The notes beneath the pieces were generated by a model. It did no database searches and had not been told where the DNA came from. It worked only from the letters and a program-made list of their open reading frames with translations. A DNA stretch of 64,000 bases. It comes from Cycas panzhihuaensis (Eukaryota; Cycadophyta). The position numbers and the translations under genes are program-made. Positions within the stretch are counted from its first letter, which is position 1, and each line of letters starts with the position of its first letter. The stretch lies in NCBI GenBank assembly GCA_023213395.1, contig CM041465.1, positions 76,205,741 through 76,269,740 on the forward strand. Reading direction: 5' to 3'. Below are positions 54,470 to 64,000 of this stretch, piece after piece.

Positions 54470-54811
54470 TAAAAAATTATAATTTAAGGAGGTAGTCCTC
54501 AAAGAGCATCATGATTCACCCATAGTTGGGCACTCAGGGTTTCTCAAAACCTATGAGAGGATAAGGAGATCATTTTATTAGAGAGGAATAAAGGGAGATG
54601 TCAAGAAGTTTATTTCATAATGAGATACTTGCTAGAAACAAAATGCAGAATCAATATAAACTTTAGGAATGTTATAACCCCTAGACTATCCTAAGTAAAA
54701 TGGAAAGAAATTTCTATGGACTTTATAACTAGCCTACCAAAATTAGGAATAAGAGATGTATTATATATAGTATTTAATCACTTGATAAAATATACACATT
54801 TTATTCATATT
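54470..54811 (+). pseudogene. Gypsy-2 integrase, truncated by Copia-5
   Basis: The zinc-binding part reads FKEVVLKEHHDSPIVGHSGF and KTYERIRRSFY (about 54484-54580). The core begins ISMDFITSLPKLGIRDVLYI and VFNHLIKYTHFIHIY, where the second Asp-bearing D-R-L-T-K segment reads NHLIK. The sequence stops at the Copia-5 LTR boundary. Confidence 0.88.
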
Positions 54812-55165
54812 TATTAAGAAACATGAATAAACACATATATGTTTACATTTATAAAATCTTTTACCATATATAACAAGTAAATAAGATAAATATGGAAAAT
54901 GGTTGAATAATACACATGATATACATAGGAAACCCTTTTAAGGAAAAACCCACCATAAATATTTATTCATCATATTGATTAACACTTACTTGACATGAAT
55001 ATACAAGGGATCTAGGATTTTATATCCTTCTCAGAAGTGGTAACCAATAAGGGTTGGGACCCTCTATATAACTCATACCATTTCATTAATCATATTTAGT
55101 TAAATTACCATATTAATATTAACCAATGGTTTAATAAATAATTACCATGTTAACATCCCCCCTTA
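54812..55165 (-). repeat. Copia-5 3' LTR and polypurine tract
   Basis: LTR 54812-55155 (344 bp). The sense start is TGTTAACATGG; the end is near CATGTTTCTTAATA by comparison with the Copia-6 LTR end. It contains a TATA-like ATATAAAATCC and the GGTGGGTTTTTCC motif (plus 54927-54954). Confidence 0.8.
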
Positions 55166-56170
55166 ATGTAAATGTGGGGAACCTACAACCTATGATAGTT
55201 ATATTATCATGAAGGCTAGGACTATCCTATTTCTTTATTCTTGGTGATACATCCCCCCTTAAGGATACCATCTGTGAGTCCTAATCCAGTATGCATCTTT
55301 GTGAATTAATCTTTAGTAAGCACTTTGGTAAAGATATTCGTAAGTTAATATTCACTCATACAATAGTCGACCTATAGCTTCCTTGACTTGATATATTCAT
55401 AGATATAGTGGTGTTATATCTCAATGTACTCTATACGAGTATGAAACTTTGGATTCTTTGATAAACAAATGGTACTCTATTTATCAATAAAAATAATTAT
55501 ATGATTATTTGAAACTCTAAGAACTTCTAAGAGACCTTGCAACCATACAACTTCTTTAGCACTAATATTTATTCTTTGATACTCTATCTCCATAGAAGAT
55601 AATACCACTATTTGTTACTTCTTCAACTACCATGAAATAAATCTATTACCAATACCAAAGATGCATCTAGTAGTGGACCTTTAATTATTAGAATCTCCTC
55701 CCTAATTAGCATCAATGTAGCCATATAACTTTATCTCCTCACCATGATAGTATTTGAGACCAAGATTAAGTGTCCCCTTTAAGTACTTCATAATCTATTT
55801 CACTGCAATCTAATGTAGTTCTTAAGGATTCTATATATATTAGGAAATCAATCTAATAGCATAGATAATATATGGTCTAGTATGAGTCAAATAGATTATA
55901 CTCCCTACTAACTGATAGTACATAGTCTTATCTATAGAGGGTTTGGCCATGTCCTTCTATAGTCTTTTTCCCTTAGCACATGGTATTACAATTGGCTTAC
56001 AATCCTACATTCTAAACTTTTCTAGTAGGTTCTTCATATACAATGTCTATAATAATATGATTCAATCTTCCATCTTCTTGACTTAAATGCCTAAGAAGTA
56101 GTGAAGCTGCCTAAGGTCTGCCATATTAAAGGTAGCTCCTAAATTAGATTTGACTCCTATAATAGTCTTA
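55166..56170 (-). pseudogene. Copia-5 RNase H and RT C-terminus (degenerate)
   Basis: Minus-strand fragments of RNase H (55300-55750) and of the RT connection region (to 56170) with many stops. Only short blocks are readable, such as the LTKPL-type tail near 55310 and the YADS/SSMEIEY-like region near 55570-55600. The break at 56170 continues in frame order at 62473 with YADD. Confidence 0.72.
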
Positions 56171-56175
56171 TTATA
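56171..56175 (+). repeat. Copia-6 target-site duplication TTATA, left
   Basis: TTATA, identical to 62468-62472, directly at both LTR ends. Confidence 0.93.
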
Positions 56176-56536
56176 TGTTAACGTAGCAGTTAATTATTAA
56201 GCCACTTAGTTAATATTAATGTGGTTTAATTAAGTGAGGAGGTGTGAATCCAAAAGGTGTGACTTATTCAGAGGGTCACAACCCTAATCGGATGACATCT
56301 CTTGGAGAGTATAAAAGCCTTAAGGCCTTGTATATTTATATCCAAGTATTCATTATGTAATGTCAAGTGATCCATTAAGGATCCTCTTTGTGGTGGGTTT
56401 TTTCCTGAAAGGGTTTCCCACGTAAATACTTATATACTATGTATATGTTTTCTATATTTTCCGTTTGTTGCTTGTTGTGTATGGCTAAAAATCCTATGTA
56501 TGGGAACATCAGTGTATGATTTCATGTTCTTAAATA
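56176..56536 (+). repeat. Copia-6 5' LTR (361 bp)
   Basis: TGTTAACGTAGC...TTCTTAAATA (the other copy ends CCCAAACA). A TATA-like GAGAGTATAAAAGCC at about 56306-56320 marks the likely promoter. The GGTGGGTTTTTTCC...GGGTTTCCCAC motif is at 56393-56422. Confidence 0.94.
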
Positions 56537-56547
56537 TGGTATCAGAG
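56537..56547 (+). promoter_or_regulatory. Copia-6 primer-binding site (initiator-Met tRNA)
   Basis: TGGTATCAGAG directly after the 5' LTR. Confidence 0.93.
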
Positions 56548-58055
56548 TAATAAGGTCCTGCACATCTAAAGCTTAATGATGAGTGGGGCAATGTGATCAT
56601 TGGTTGCTGAGTTAAGCCATCTGACCCAATACAAGTCTTGAGGGTCTATCAATCCCAACATCATGTAGAAGTAGACACAGAAAATGAATGGTAGTTGAAG
56701 CAGTAGAAATCACTATTCAACAGAGTGTAAGGGTTTTTGGAGTTAATAATCAGGCATGAAGACCACCTTCATGGAATGAGTTGGGTCGTTGGGGTCATTC
56801 AAAGCTAATTGATAATTTGTTGAAGTGATTCAAGTAAATAGAACACATACTGATGGTGATTCAGCAACATTGAGGACATCCATCTATCCATACAAGTAAG
56901 TCTAGGGTATTCCCACTCAAAGCACTATAAAACTCAAAAAATCAAAGCTTCTTCTTGTGTTGTCTTTAGTTAGTCTATATAAGGAAGAGATTGAAGTCTT
57001 TTTTAGACAGTTTTTAGTCTTCTATACTAAGATTAAGAGAAGTACACAACAATATAACATTTTTTCACTATTATTTTGAGTTGAAGTGCCTCCTTCTGTG
57101 GGTAAGTAACCCCATATCCACATTGAATACATCTTGTTGAGCCTACATCCTTGTGTTGAGCAATTGCTAGGCTATTTGTGAGTAGTGTGGAGACTTATGT
57201 ATAGCTATAAGGCACTATACAACTAGATTATACTTTGGTGAAGTGTTCATTATCTTGGTTGGGTGGTTGTTTTTAGTCTTGGAATATCTTTCTCATGGCT
57301 GAGCATAGATTTTAAGGTGGTTGGGCATTTCTAAGGGACTACTGAAACAAGGTTAGGTTGTTTACCAGTCATAAAGGTATGTGTAGCCCTTGTTCTTGCA
57401 TGGCTAGTCTACTGAAAGTTCATTGGCTATGTGGAGGAGTCACGGTAGCTGCACGCCTCTTATCATCTCTTACATCTCTTAGAAGATGTCATTTGATGAT
57501 ACTTACTAAAGTTTGATACTTAGTGATATTCAAAATTATTGATCTTTCATTTTTTAAGCATGTAGGTTAAGTTCCAAAGGCACAAGACTTTTAAAAAGTC
57601 ACAACTTTAGAGAATATACCTTTTGGTATATTCACTTTATAATTCAACTTTATAAAAAGGCCCTTAGACCATTGATACTTGGAGATTTATATAATGTGAA
57701 GAACCTTCTTAGTATTTGGAGTGTCCTTGACCTATTTTAAGTGTGGATTGAGGCATTTTTTATGGATTGCTGACTTGGAGGCCGTGCATTATCACCATGT
57801 GGAGTCATCCTTTATTTTAAAGCACATATTTATAGCCATTATGAGTGTTAGTTGTGATATTTAATGGCTATTTAAGGTTGTTTGTTAATAGATAAGGAGA
57901 TATAAAAAGTTGGTGGCTCACTTAACGTGGGTATAATCCGTGTTAGATCCCTTTGGAAGCATGCTCATAATGTAGAGGAGGTCACAAGGTTGCATTTCTA
58001 TCCTTAATACATTCGTTTAGTGTCATGTGATTTATATTGTAGCCTATTATTCAAG
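56548..58055 (+). other. Copia-6 untranslated leader
   Basis: 1.5 kb without a recognisable domain. GC content is somewhat higher than the surroundings. No captured gene could be recognised here. Confidence 0.6.
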
Positions 58056-58900
58056 ATGAAGAAGCTTATGCCTAAGGTTATCTTTAACGGTAATAATTTT
58101 AGCAAATAGAAGGCTAATATGGAGCTTATATTGATGGTGAACCAACTTTGGGGAATCACCAAGGTGAAGCTTATTTCAGTCCCACTTAACCATAAGGAGC
58201 GTATCAAACTTGAAGAGAAGCAATACATGGCCGTTGGATTATTGAAACTCTCACTCGCGCTAGACTAGAGGTCTCTAGTTCACAATCTGGATGACCCAGC
58301 TGAGATTTAAATGAAGTTGTGTGGTACTTTTAAGAAGAAGAAGACGAATAGGCATCTTGCTCTGATGTTGGAACTACTCAATTCAAAAGTTGAAGATGAG
58401 AACAATATCAACTCCTACCTGAATAAAATAACCAACTTGAAGAACAAGCTAGAAGAATTAAAGCAGAACTTGATTGATGATGCACTCTTATTTGTGATAA
58501 TCATGTTGAAGCTACTAGTTGCATTTGTCATATTCCAGACCATTTACGGTAGAGACGAGGTGATGGAGGTAGAAACTTTTGATGGGTTTAAAAACCTAAT
58601 TCTAGCAGAGGATGCCAAGTTAAAACAGCATGGATTGCTTAGAGGTTTTGGTTCAAGTTAGGCCTTAGCCATGAAAACTCAAAGGAAGGAGGCCCTTAAG
58701 GAGGAGAAAATCACACAAAGGTCTGGAGAAAGCTCTCAAGACAAGAAGAAGTTTAATGGAAAGTGTAATTACTACAAGAAGGATGGTCACTGTGAAAAGA
58801 ACTGTTGGTTCAAGCATCGTGACAAACACAAAGGTAACCAAGATGATAAAGGAAAGAGTGTTGTTGCTCATTGTATCCAAGTATATACCTTGTCAGTTGA
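58056..58900 (+). pseudogene. Copia-6 gag (degenerate)
   Basis: Start at ATG 58056 (MKKLMPKVIFNGNNFS), the F-x-G-x-N/F-x start of copia Gag, with W of the next block read as stop. The UBN2 core is in 116 open codons (58311-58661): RHLALMLELLNSKVEDENNI, YLNKITNLKNKLEEL. The zinc knuckle is CNYYKKDGHCEKNCWFK (about 58765-58815) with the second Cys read as Tyr. The end overlaps the protease start in one frame (58671-59108). Confidence 0.9.
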
Positions 58901-59230
58901 GTCAGATCAGAGAGACTATTGGGTGTTGGATTCTAGAGCACAGAAGCACATCTCTTACCAAAGGCAGAACTTTGATACGTTGAATGCAAATCAAAGTGGT
59001 GCTAAGATCATTCTTGGAGATGCTTGTGTGTTACTGATAGAAGGTATTGGTGAAGTTTCCATTACAGGAGGCAAGTTTTCTGGGGTATATTTTATACCCA
59101 AGATGTAGTTGAACCTTCTGTTTACTTGGGAGATTTGCAAACAAGGTATGAAAGTGGAGCTCTATAATGATAAGTACCTAATAAAGGACCCAAAATAGAA
59201 CTTTACTATTGTAGCTACTAGGAAAGTCAG
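58901..59230 (+). pseudogene. Copia-6 aspartic protease (degenerate)
   Basis: The active site reads YWVLDSRAQKHIS where the family has L-D-S-G-A-x-x-H; the catalytic Gly is Arg (GGA to AGA). KIILGDACVLLIEGIGEV and the hallmark GVYFIPKMXLNLLF follow. The altered triplet is inactivating. Confidence 0.9.
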
Positions 59231-60330
59231 GGACAACTTCTGGGTGTTTGAGAAATTTTAATCTCATAAGAAGTCTTATGCCTTTGTTGCCAGTATGGAT
59301 GATGAAAGTAAACTGTGGCACAATCGCCTTGGAAACCTTAATTATAGAAGTATTGCACTACTAAAGAAGTTGAAGATGGTGGAAGGACTATTGGTGGCTT
59401 CTTACTCAAATGGTGTATGCGAAGGGTGCATGTATGGGAAGCATCACTGCTATCCTTTTACTTAGGATAATGCCTGGAAAGCCAAGGAGAAACTGAAGTT
59501 CGTGCAGTCAAATATTATGGGACCACTCCCAAACCCTTCAATATCAAGAGACCAATATACATTTGTGTTTATGGATGATTATACTAAGAAAGCCTGAGTT
59601 TATTTTCCCAAGAACAAGTCAAACGTATTTGATCACTTTCGTGATTGGAAAGCGATGGTTGAAAATTAAAGTGATAAGAAAATGAAAACTTTATGAAGTG
59701 ATAATAGCAAGGAGTATGAAAATCATGCGTTTAATTAGTTCTACCACAACCATGGTATATAGCGAGAGTTTATAGTCTCGTATACCCCACAACATAATGG
59801 AGTTACTGAAAGAAAGAACCATACTATGATGGAGATGGCAAAGTGTACGGTATACACTAAAAACCTACCACCGAAGTCTTGGGCAGAAGCTGTGATGACT
59901 GTTGTTTATATTTTGAATAGGGTACCCACTCAGGTAGTTCGCAGCATGACCCATAAAGAGAAATGGACTAGTCAGAAGCCTACTATTAGCCATTTGAGAA
60001 TGTCTGGGTGTATTGCATATGCCCACATCCTAGATGATACCTGCAAGAAGTTGGATCGAAAAAGTATTAAGTGCATATTCATAGGGCATTGCAAGGAGAA
60101 CAAAGCCTACAAACTATGGGATCCATAGTGGGAAAAGATTGTGGTCAGTCAGGATGTTAAATTTGATGAGTCATCAATGTATCATGCTAAAAAGGCATCA
60201 AATGAATCTTTTTATCCTCCCCTTCTCTCATTCCCAGATTCTTTAAGTGAAGAGGACAATGAGCCAGTCGTTGTAGCACCTAAGGAAGTAGGACTGAATG
60301 GGATGAGTAATAGTGGGGAGCCACCGTGAG
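59231..60330 (+). pseudogene. Copia-6 integrase (degenerate)
   Basis: KLWHNRLGNLNYRSIALLKK starts the pre-integrase block, with CEGCMYGKHH. The core has TFVFMDDYTKKAXVYF with the first Asp, SDNSKEYENHAFN with the second and NGVTERKNHTMMEMAKC with the Glu, so the triad itself is kept. The region 59826-60128 is open (SHLRMSGCIAYAHI, KCIFIGHCKENKAYKLWDP). Stops elsewhere break the domain. Confidence 0.92.
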
Positions 60331-62030
60331 AAGGAGTACCTCTAGAAATGGGTCCTTCTATACCTTTATGGGTAAGGAAAACTATTGAAGATTCTAGTGT
60401 GGCGATGTAATCCCTAACTAATGATAGACAAACTAGAAGTTAGCATGCCAGTCAAACTCTACTGGTAGACACCAATGACTCTAGTGATCTTGATTTATTT
60501 ACTGAAGCGATGGAGATTTGTAATGGAGGGAGGGTATGGTTCTCTGATGAAGAACGATATATGGGATTTGGTTCCACTCCCTTTGTCAAACAACATTGTA
60601 GGATGCAAGTGGGTCTATAAGATAAAGTTTTGCTTTAATGGAGAGGTGGACAAGTACAAGGTCTGACTTGTTGCATAGGGATTCAAGCAGAAAGAATAAA
60701 TTAACTACGAGGAGACATTTACACTAGTCTCCTGAATGACAATGGTCTGCTTACTCATTTCCTTAGTAGTTGTGTTAGATTAGGAGTTACACCGGATGGA
60801 CGTTAAGTCTGCATTCCTTAATGAGGATCTAAAGGAGGAGACATACATGTCACAGCCTCTAGGATTCATTAAAGAGGGCTAGGAGCATCTTGTTTGCTGT
60901 CTAAAGAAATCAATCTATGGCCTGAAACAAGCACCCTGTGCTTGGTATAAGAAGATGGATGCTAAGTTAAAAGCTAAAGGTTTTAAAATTTTAGATCTCA
61001 ACCTGAACCTAAATGTGAAGAGGAGAGGGACTTCTATAGTTACTTGCATGGTGTATGTGGATGATCTAATCATCAGTGGTAATCATGGCAAGGCTATAGT
61101 TGAAGTTAAATCTAAGTTGGGAGCTTCATTTAACATGATATATCTCAAGGAACTTCACTATTTTTTGGGCATTCAGATCAGGTAGATGGAGGATAGGATC
61201 ATGTTATTGCAATCACAGTATGTGAAGAACTTACTAAAGAGATTTGAAATGTAGCACTACAAACCTATTGCAACACCATATGTAAAAGGTGCAAGGTTAT
61301 AGGAGAACATCGTCCAACCTCCTGTAGATGGTACTAAGCATCGCTAGTTGGTAGGGAGTCTTATCTATTTGACTCATACTAGTCAAGATATTACCTATAC
61401 TATTGGATTGGTTTCCCACTATATGCAGAATTCTCAGGAGCCTCATTTAGTGGCAGTAAAGTGGATTCTTAAATATCTTAAGGGAGCAATCAATCTTAGT
61501 TTTGAATACTACAGAGGTGAGAAGATCAGGTTGCATGGCTACACAGATGCTGATTAGGGAGGATATTCCGATGATTGTAAGTCCACTACCAGATATCTAT
61601 TTAGTATTAGCAATGGATTTATTTTGTGGCAGTCGAAGAAGCAGTAGGTGGTGGCACTATCTTTTACAGAAGCATAATATCAAGGACTTAATGTTGGTGC
61701 AAAAGAAGCAGTATGGTTGCAAGGTCTCTTAGAGTTTCTTGGCATTTCCTATGAACATCTGATTCTCTTTGTTGATAATCAGAGTACCATTCGTTTGTCG
61801 AAGAATCTAGAGTTTCATGCATGTACAAAGGACATTGAGATTCAACATCATTACATTCATGAGTAGATCAAGTCAAGAAAATTGTAGGTCGACTATTGTT
61901 CAAGTGAATTACAACTTGTAGATGTGTTCACTAAGCCACTCACTGAAGATCAATTCACGAAGATGCATACTAGCCTTAGACTCATCAATGTTATCCTTGA
62001 GGGGGGATGTATTGACAAAGATAAAGAAGT
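60331..62030 (+). pseudogene. Copia-6 reverse transcriptase and RNase H (degenerate)
   Basis: RT blocks: RMDVKSAFLNEDLKEETYMS (about 60796-60855), YGLKQAPCAWYKKMDAKL and the catalytic YVDD (61053-61064). Then LKELHYFLGIQIR and GSLIYLTHTSQDITYTIGL (61348-61557 open). RNase H: LHGYTDADXGGYSDDCKSTT (about 61532-61590), FVDNQSTIRLSKNLEFHACT and VDVFTKPLTEDQF (about 61921-61959). Several stops and shifts. Confidence 0.92.
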
Positions 62031-62095
62031 TGTAGGATAGTCTAAGCCTTTGTGATAACTCAACTATTGTATGTTGTAGGTTCCCTATATTCACA

Positions 62096-62467
62096 TTAAG
62101 GGGGGATGTTAACGTGGCAGTTAATTATTAAGCCACTTAGTTAATGTTACTGTGGTTTAATTAAGTGAGGGGGTACAAAGCTAAAAGGTGTGACTTATTT
62201 AGAGGGTCACAACCCTAATCGAGTGAAACTTCTTGGAGAGTATAAAAGCCTTAAGGCCTTATATATTCATATCCAAGTATTTATTGTGTAATATCAAGTG
62301 ATCCATCAAGGATCCTCTTTGTGGTGGGTTTTTTCCCAAAAGGGTTTCCCACATAAATACCTGTGTACTGTGTATCTATTTTCTATATTTTTAATTTGTT
62401 GCTTGCTATGTATGGTTAAAGATATTGCTTATGGAAACATCAGTGTATGATTTCATATTCCCAAACA
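62096..62467 (+). repeat. Copia-6 polypurine tract and 3' LTR
   Basis: Polypurine tract AAGGGGGGA ends at 62106; the LTR is 62107-62467 (361 bp, TGTTAACGTGGC...CCCAAACA). TTATA (62468-62472) follows. Confidence 0.94.
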
Positions 62468-62472
62468 TTATA
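62468..62472 (+). repeat. Copia-6 target-site duplication TTATA, right
   Basis: TTATA, identical to 56171-56175. Confidence 0.93.
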
Positions 62473-64000
62473 GTTACCTATGATGAGTAAATCATCTGCA
62501 TACAACATAATATCTACTATTGAGGTCCTAGTTCTTTTCACATATATTCAAGTCTAACTCTAAAATAACAAATCCTTTTTCCTTCAACTTAGAATCAATC
62601 TTCTCATACTAAGTATAGGGTGTTTATTTTAGGCCATAGAGTGATTTCTTCAATTGGTATATAAGATGCTCCTTGTCTTTCTTAATAAATCCCATAGGCT
62701 ACAACATGTAAATATCCTCCTTTAGATCCTCATTAAGAAATGTAAACTTAACATCCATCTAGTATAACTCCTAACTATATGAAGTTGCTAAGGAAATAAT
62801 TAACTAGACCATTGTTATCTTGGAGACTAGTGTAAATGTATCCTCATAATCATTTCCTTCATTTTACCTAAACCCTTGAGCAATAAGCTTATCTATCCAC
62901 CTCTTCATGAGAGTGGAACTTAGTCTTGTAGACCCACTTGCATCCAACAAGGTTCTTCTTTAGAAGGAGAGGAACCAAATCTTATGTATCATTCTTCATG
63001 AGTGAGCCATGCTTCTCTTTCATTGTAGCTCTCCATTATGGATAGTTCTTTACTTCATCATACAAAATAGGATCATTGGAGTTATTGGTGTCTATTAGTA
63101 GAGTTCAATTAGCATGTTGACTTCTTATTATTCTTTTGTCAGCAAGGGTACACATTGCCACTTTGAAATCCTTTATCTTATTCCTTGCCTATAATGGTAT
63201 AGAAGGACGTGGTGCTGTAGGTGCTTCTTCATATGATGACTCATCACTATTACTCTCTCCACTTAGTCCAACTTCCTCTTAAATTCCAACAACTAGCTCA
63301 TCATCCTCTTCAACTAATGAATCTAGAAATGGAAGAAATGGGGGGTAAAAAGGCTCTTTCCATGACTTCTCAACATGATACATTGATGACTTATCAATTT
63401 TAACATCCTAACTAATCATAATCCTTTTTCCCTATAAATTCCACAATTTGTAATCTTTGTTTTGATTAAAATACCCCATAAAAATACACTTCAAACTCTT
63501 GCAATCCAACTTCTTATGGCCTTCATCAAGGATGTATACATATTTAATGCACCCAAAAGTTTTTAAATAGCTAATAACATGTTTATGACTAGTCCATTTC
63601 TCTTTAGGGTTTATGTTATGAATGTCTTAAGTGGATACTAAGTTTAGAATGCAAATAGTAGTCATTATAATCTTTGTCTAAAACATTAGTGGTAAATTTT
63701 TTGAATGTACCATACACCTTACTATCTCCATTATGGTATGATTTTTCCTTTTGTAATACCATTTTGTTGCAGGGTCTGTGGGATAGTAAACTCCTATTTT
63801 ATATCATGATCCCAATAGATCTGATTAAATACTCGATAGTCTTATTCCTTACCATTATCACTTCTTAATATTTTAGTCTTCTTATCACTTTCATTCTCAA
63901 TGCTTACTTTCTAGTCATAAAAGTGATCAAACATATCTAACTTGTTCCTTAAGAAATATACCTAAGCCTTCTTGGTGTAGTCATAAATAAACACTAAGGT
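62473..64000 (-). pseudogene. Copia-5 integrase and RT N-terminal part (degenerate)
   Basis: Minus-strand reading from the right edge: LVFIYDYTKKAXVYFLRNKL and DMFDHF with the first Asp position changed to Tyr, then LRSDNGKE with the second Asp. The C-terminal integrase (63400-63700) and linker (63100-63350) follow, then RT, down to IMLYADDLLIIGN (62491-62502 for YADD). RT then stops at the Copia-6 target site. The domain is strongly eroded, but order and similarity to Copia-6 are clear. Confidence 0.82.

Larger units (their letters stand above)
51881..54811 (+). mobile_element. Gypsy-2, Ty3/gypsy element, both ends missing in window
   Basis: Plus-strand gypsy element reaching from within gag to integrase. 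RT-RNase H precede integrase, hence gypsy. Codons for Gln and Trp are very often replaced by stops. It ends abruptly at 54811, where the Copia-5 LTR starts; its remainder should lie beyond the far end of Copia-5, past 64000. Confidence 0.88.
56176..62467 (+). mobile_element. Copia-6, complete Ty1/copia element, TSD TTATA
   Basis: Complete 6292-bp plus-strand copia: 361-bp LTRs at both ends, TTATA target duplication, primer-binding site, 1.5-kb leader, gag, protease, integrase, RT, RNase H and polypurine tract. The LTRs differ at about 10 percent by eye. It is inserted in RT of the related, oppositely oriented Copia-5. Stops throughout; not active. Confidence 0.95.
54812..64000 (-). mobile_element. 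Copia-5, Ty1/copia element (minus), 5' end outside window
   Basis: Minus-strand copia with 3' LTR at 54812-55155 and polypurine tract AAGGGGGGA (minus; plus strand 55156-55165). RNase H and RT end lie at 55166-56170, then Copia-6 interrupts, then the rest of RT and integrase lie at 62473-64000. The LTR start TGTTAACATGG and several protein blocks are close to those of Copia-6, so the two are related families. Confidence 0.88.

Overview
The window reads as intergenic, repeat-filled nuclear DNA of a seed plant with a large genome. The evidence is LTR retrotransposons with primer-binding sites for initiator-Met tRNA, a plant L1-type LINE, a very large Tat/Ogre-like Gypsy element, AT-rich composition and no intact host gene. 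Every coding region is broken, mostly by stops that look like C-to-T or G-to-A changes (CAA/CAG to TAA/TAG, TGG to TAG/TGA). Old, slowly decaying, nested elements fit a gymnosperm best, but the species cannot be named from sequence alone. I saw no rRNA, tRNA, CRISPR or bacterial operon.

Layout. (1) 1-4703: 3' part of a plus-strand Copia element (Copia-1), interrupted by a solo LTR flanked by a 167-bp direct duplication. (2) 4704-7970: AT-rich DNA with one minus-oriented LTR plus primer-binding site (6814-7283). (3) About 7971-51177: a plus-strand Tat-like Gypsy element (Gypsy-1), about 17.7 kb of its own sequence with 2.4-kb LTRs. Its order is gag, protease, RT, RNase H, integrase, a hydrophobic ORF, a second (archaeal-type) RNase H, an antisense coding region, three tandem arrays, 3' LTR. 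It was opened by Copia-2 (13641-27650, minus, itself carrying a full-length L1 LINE at 20328-26809), by Copia-3 (27946-32942, minus, with GAGAG target duplication), and in its 3' LTR by Copia-4 (42499-49027, plus, lacking its 3' end). (4) 51178-51880: LTR-like debris. (5) 51881-54811: truncated Gypsy-2 (plus), cut in integrase by Copia-5. (6) 54812-64000: Copia-5 (minus, runs off the window), itself interrupted by a complete Copia-6 (56176-62467, plus, TTATA target duplication) of a related family.

How the parts relate: the order of insertion can be read from which element interrupts which. Copia-2, Copia-3 and Copia-4 are younger than Gypsy-1; the LINE is younger than Copia-2; Copia-5 is younger than Gypsy-2; Copia-6 is younger than Copia-5. 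The most notable cargo is a fragment of a desiccation-related, ferritin-like host protein gene (PCC13-62 type) in the untranslated leader of Copia-4. The most notable architecture is in Gypsy-1: the extra RNase H lies downstream of integrase and is followed by antisense coding sequence and satellite-like arrays.
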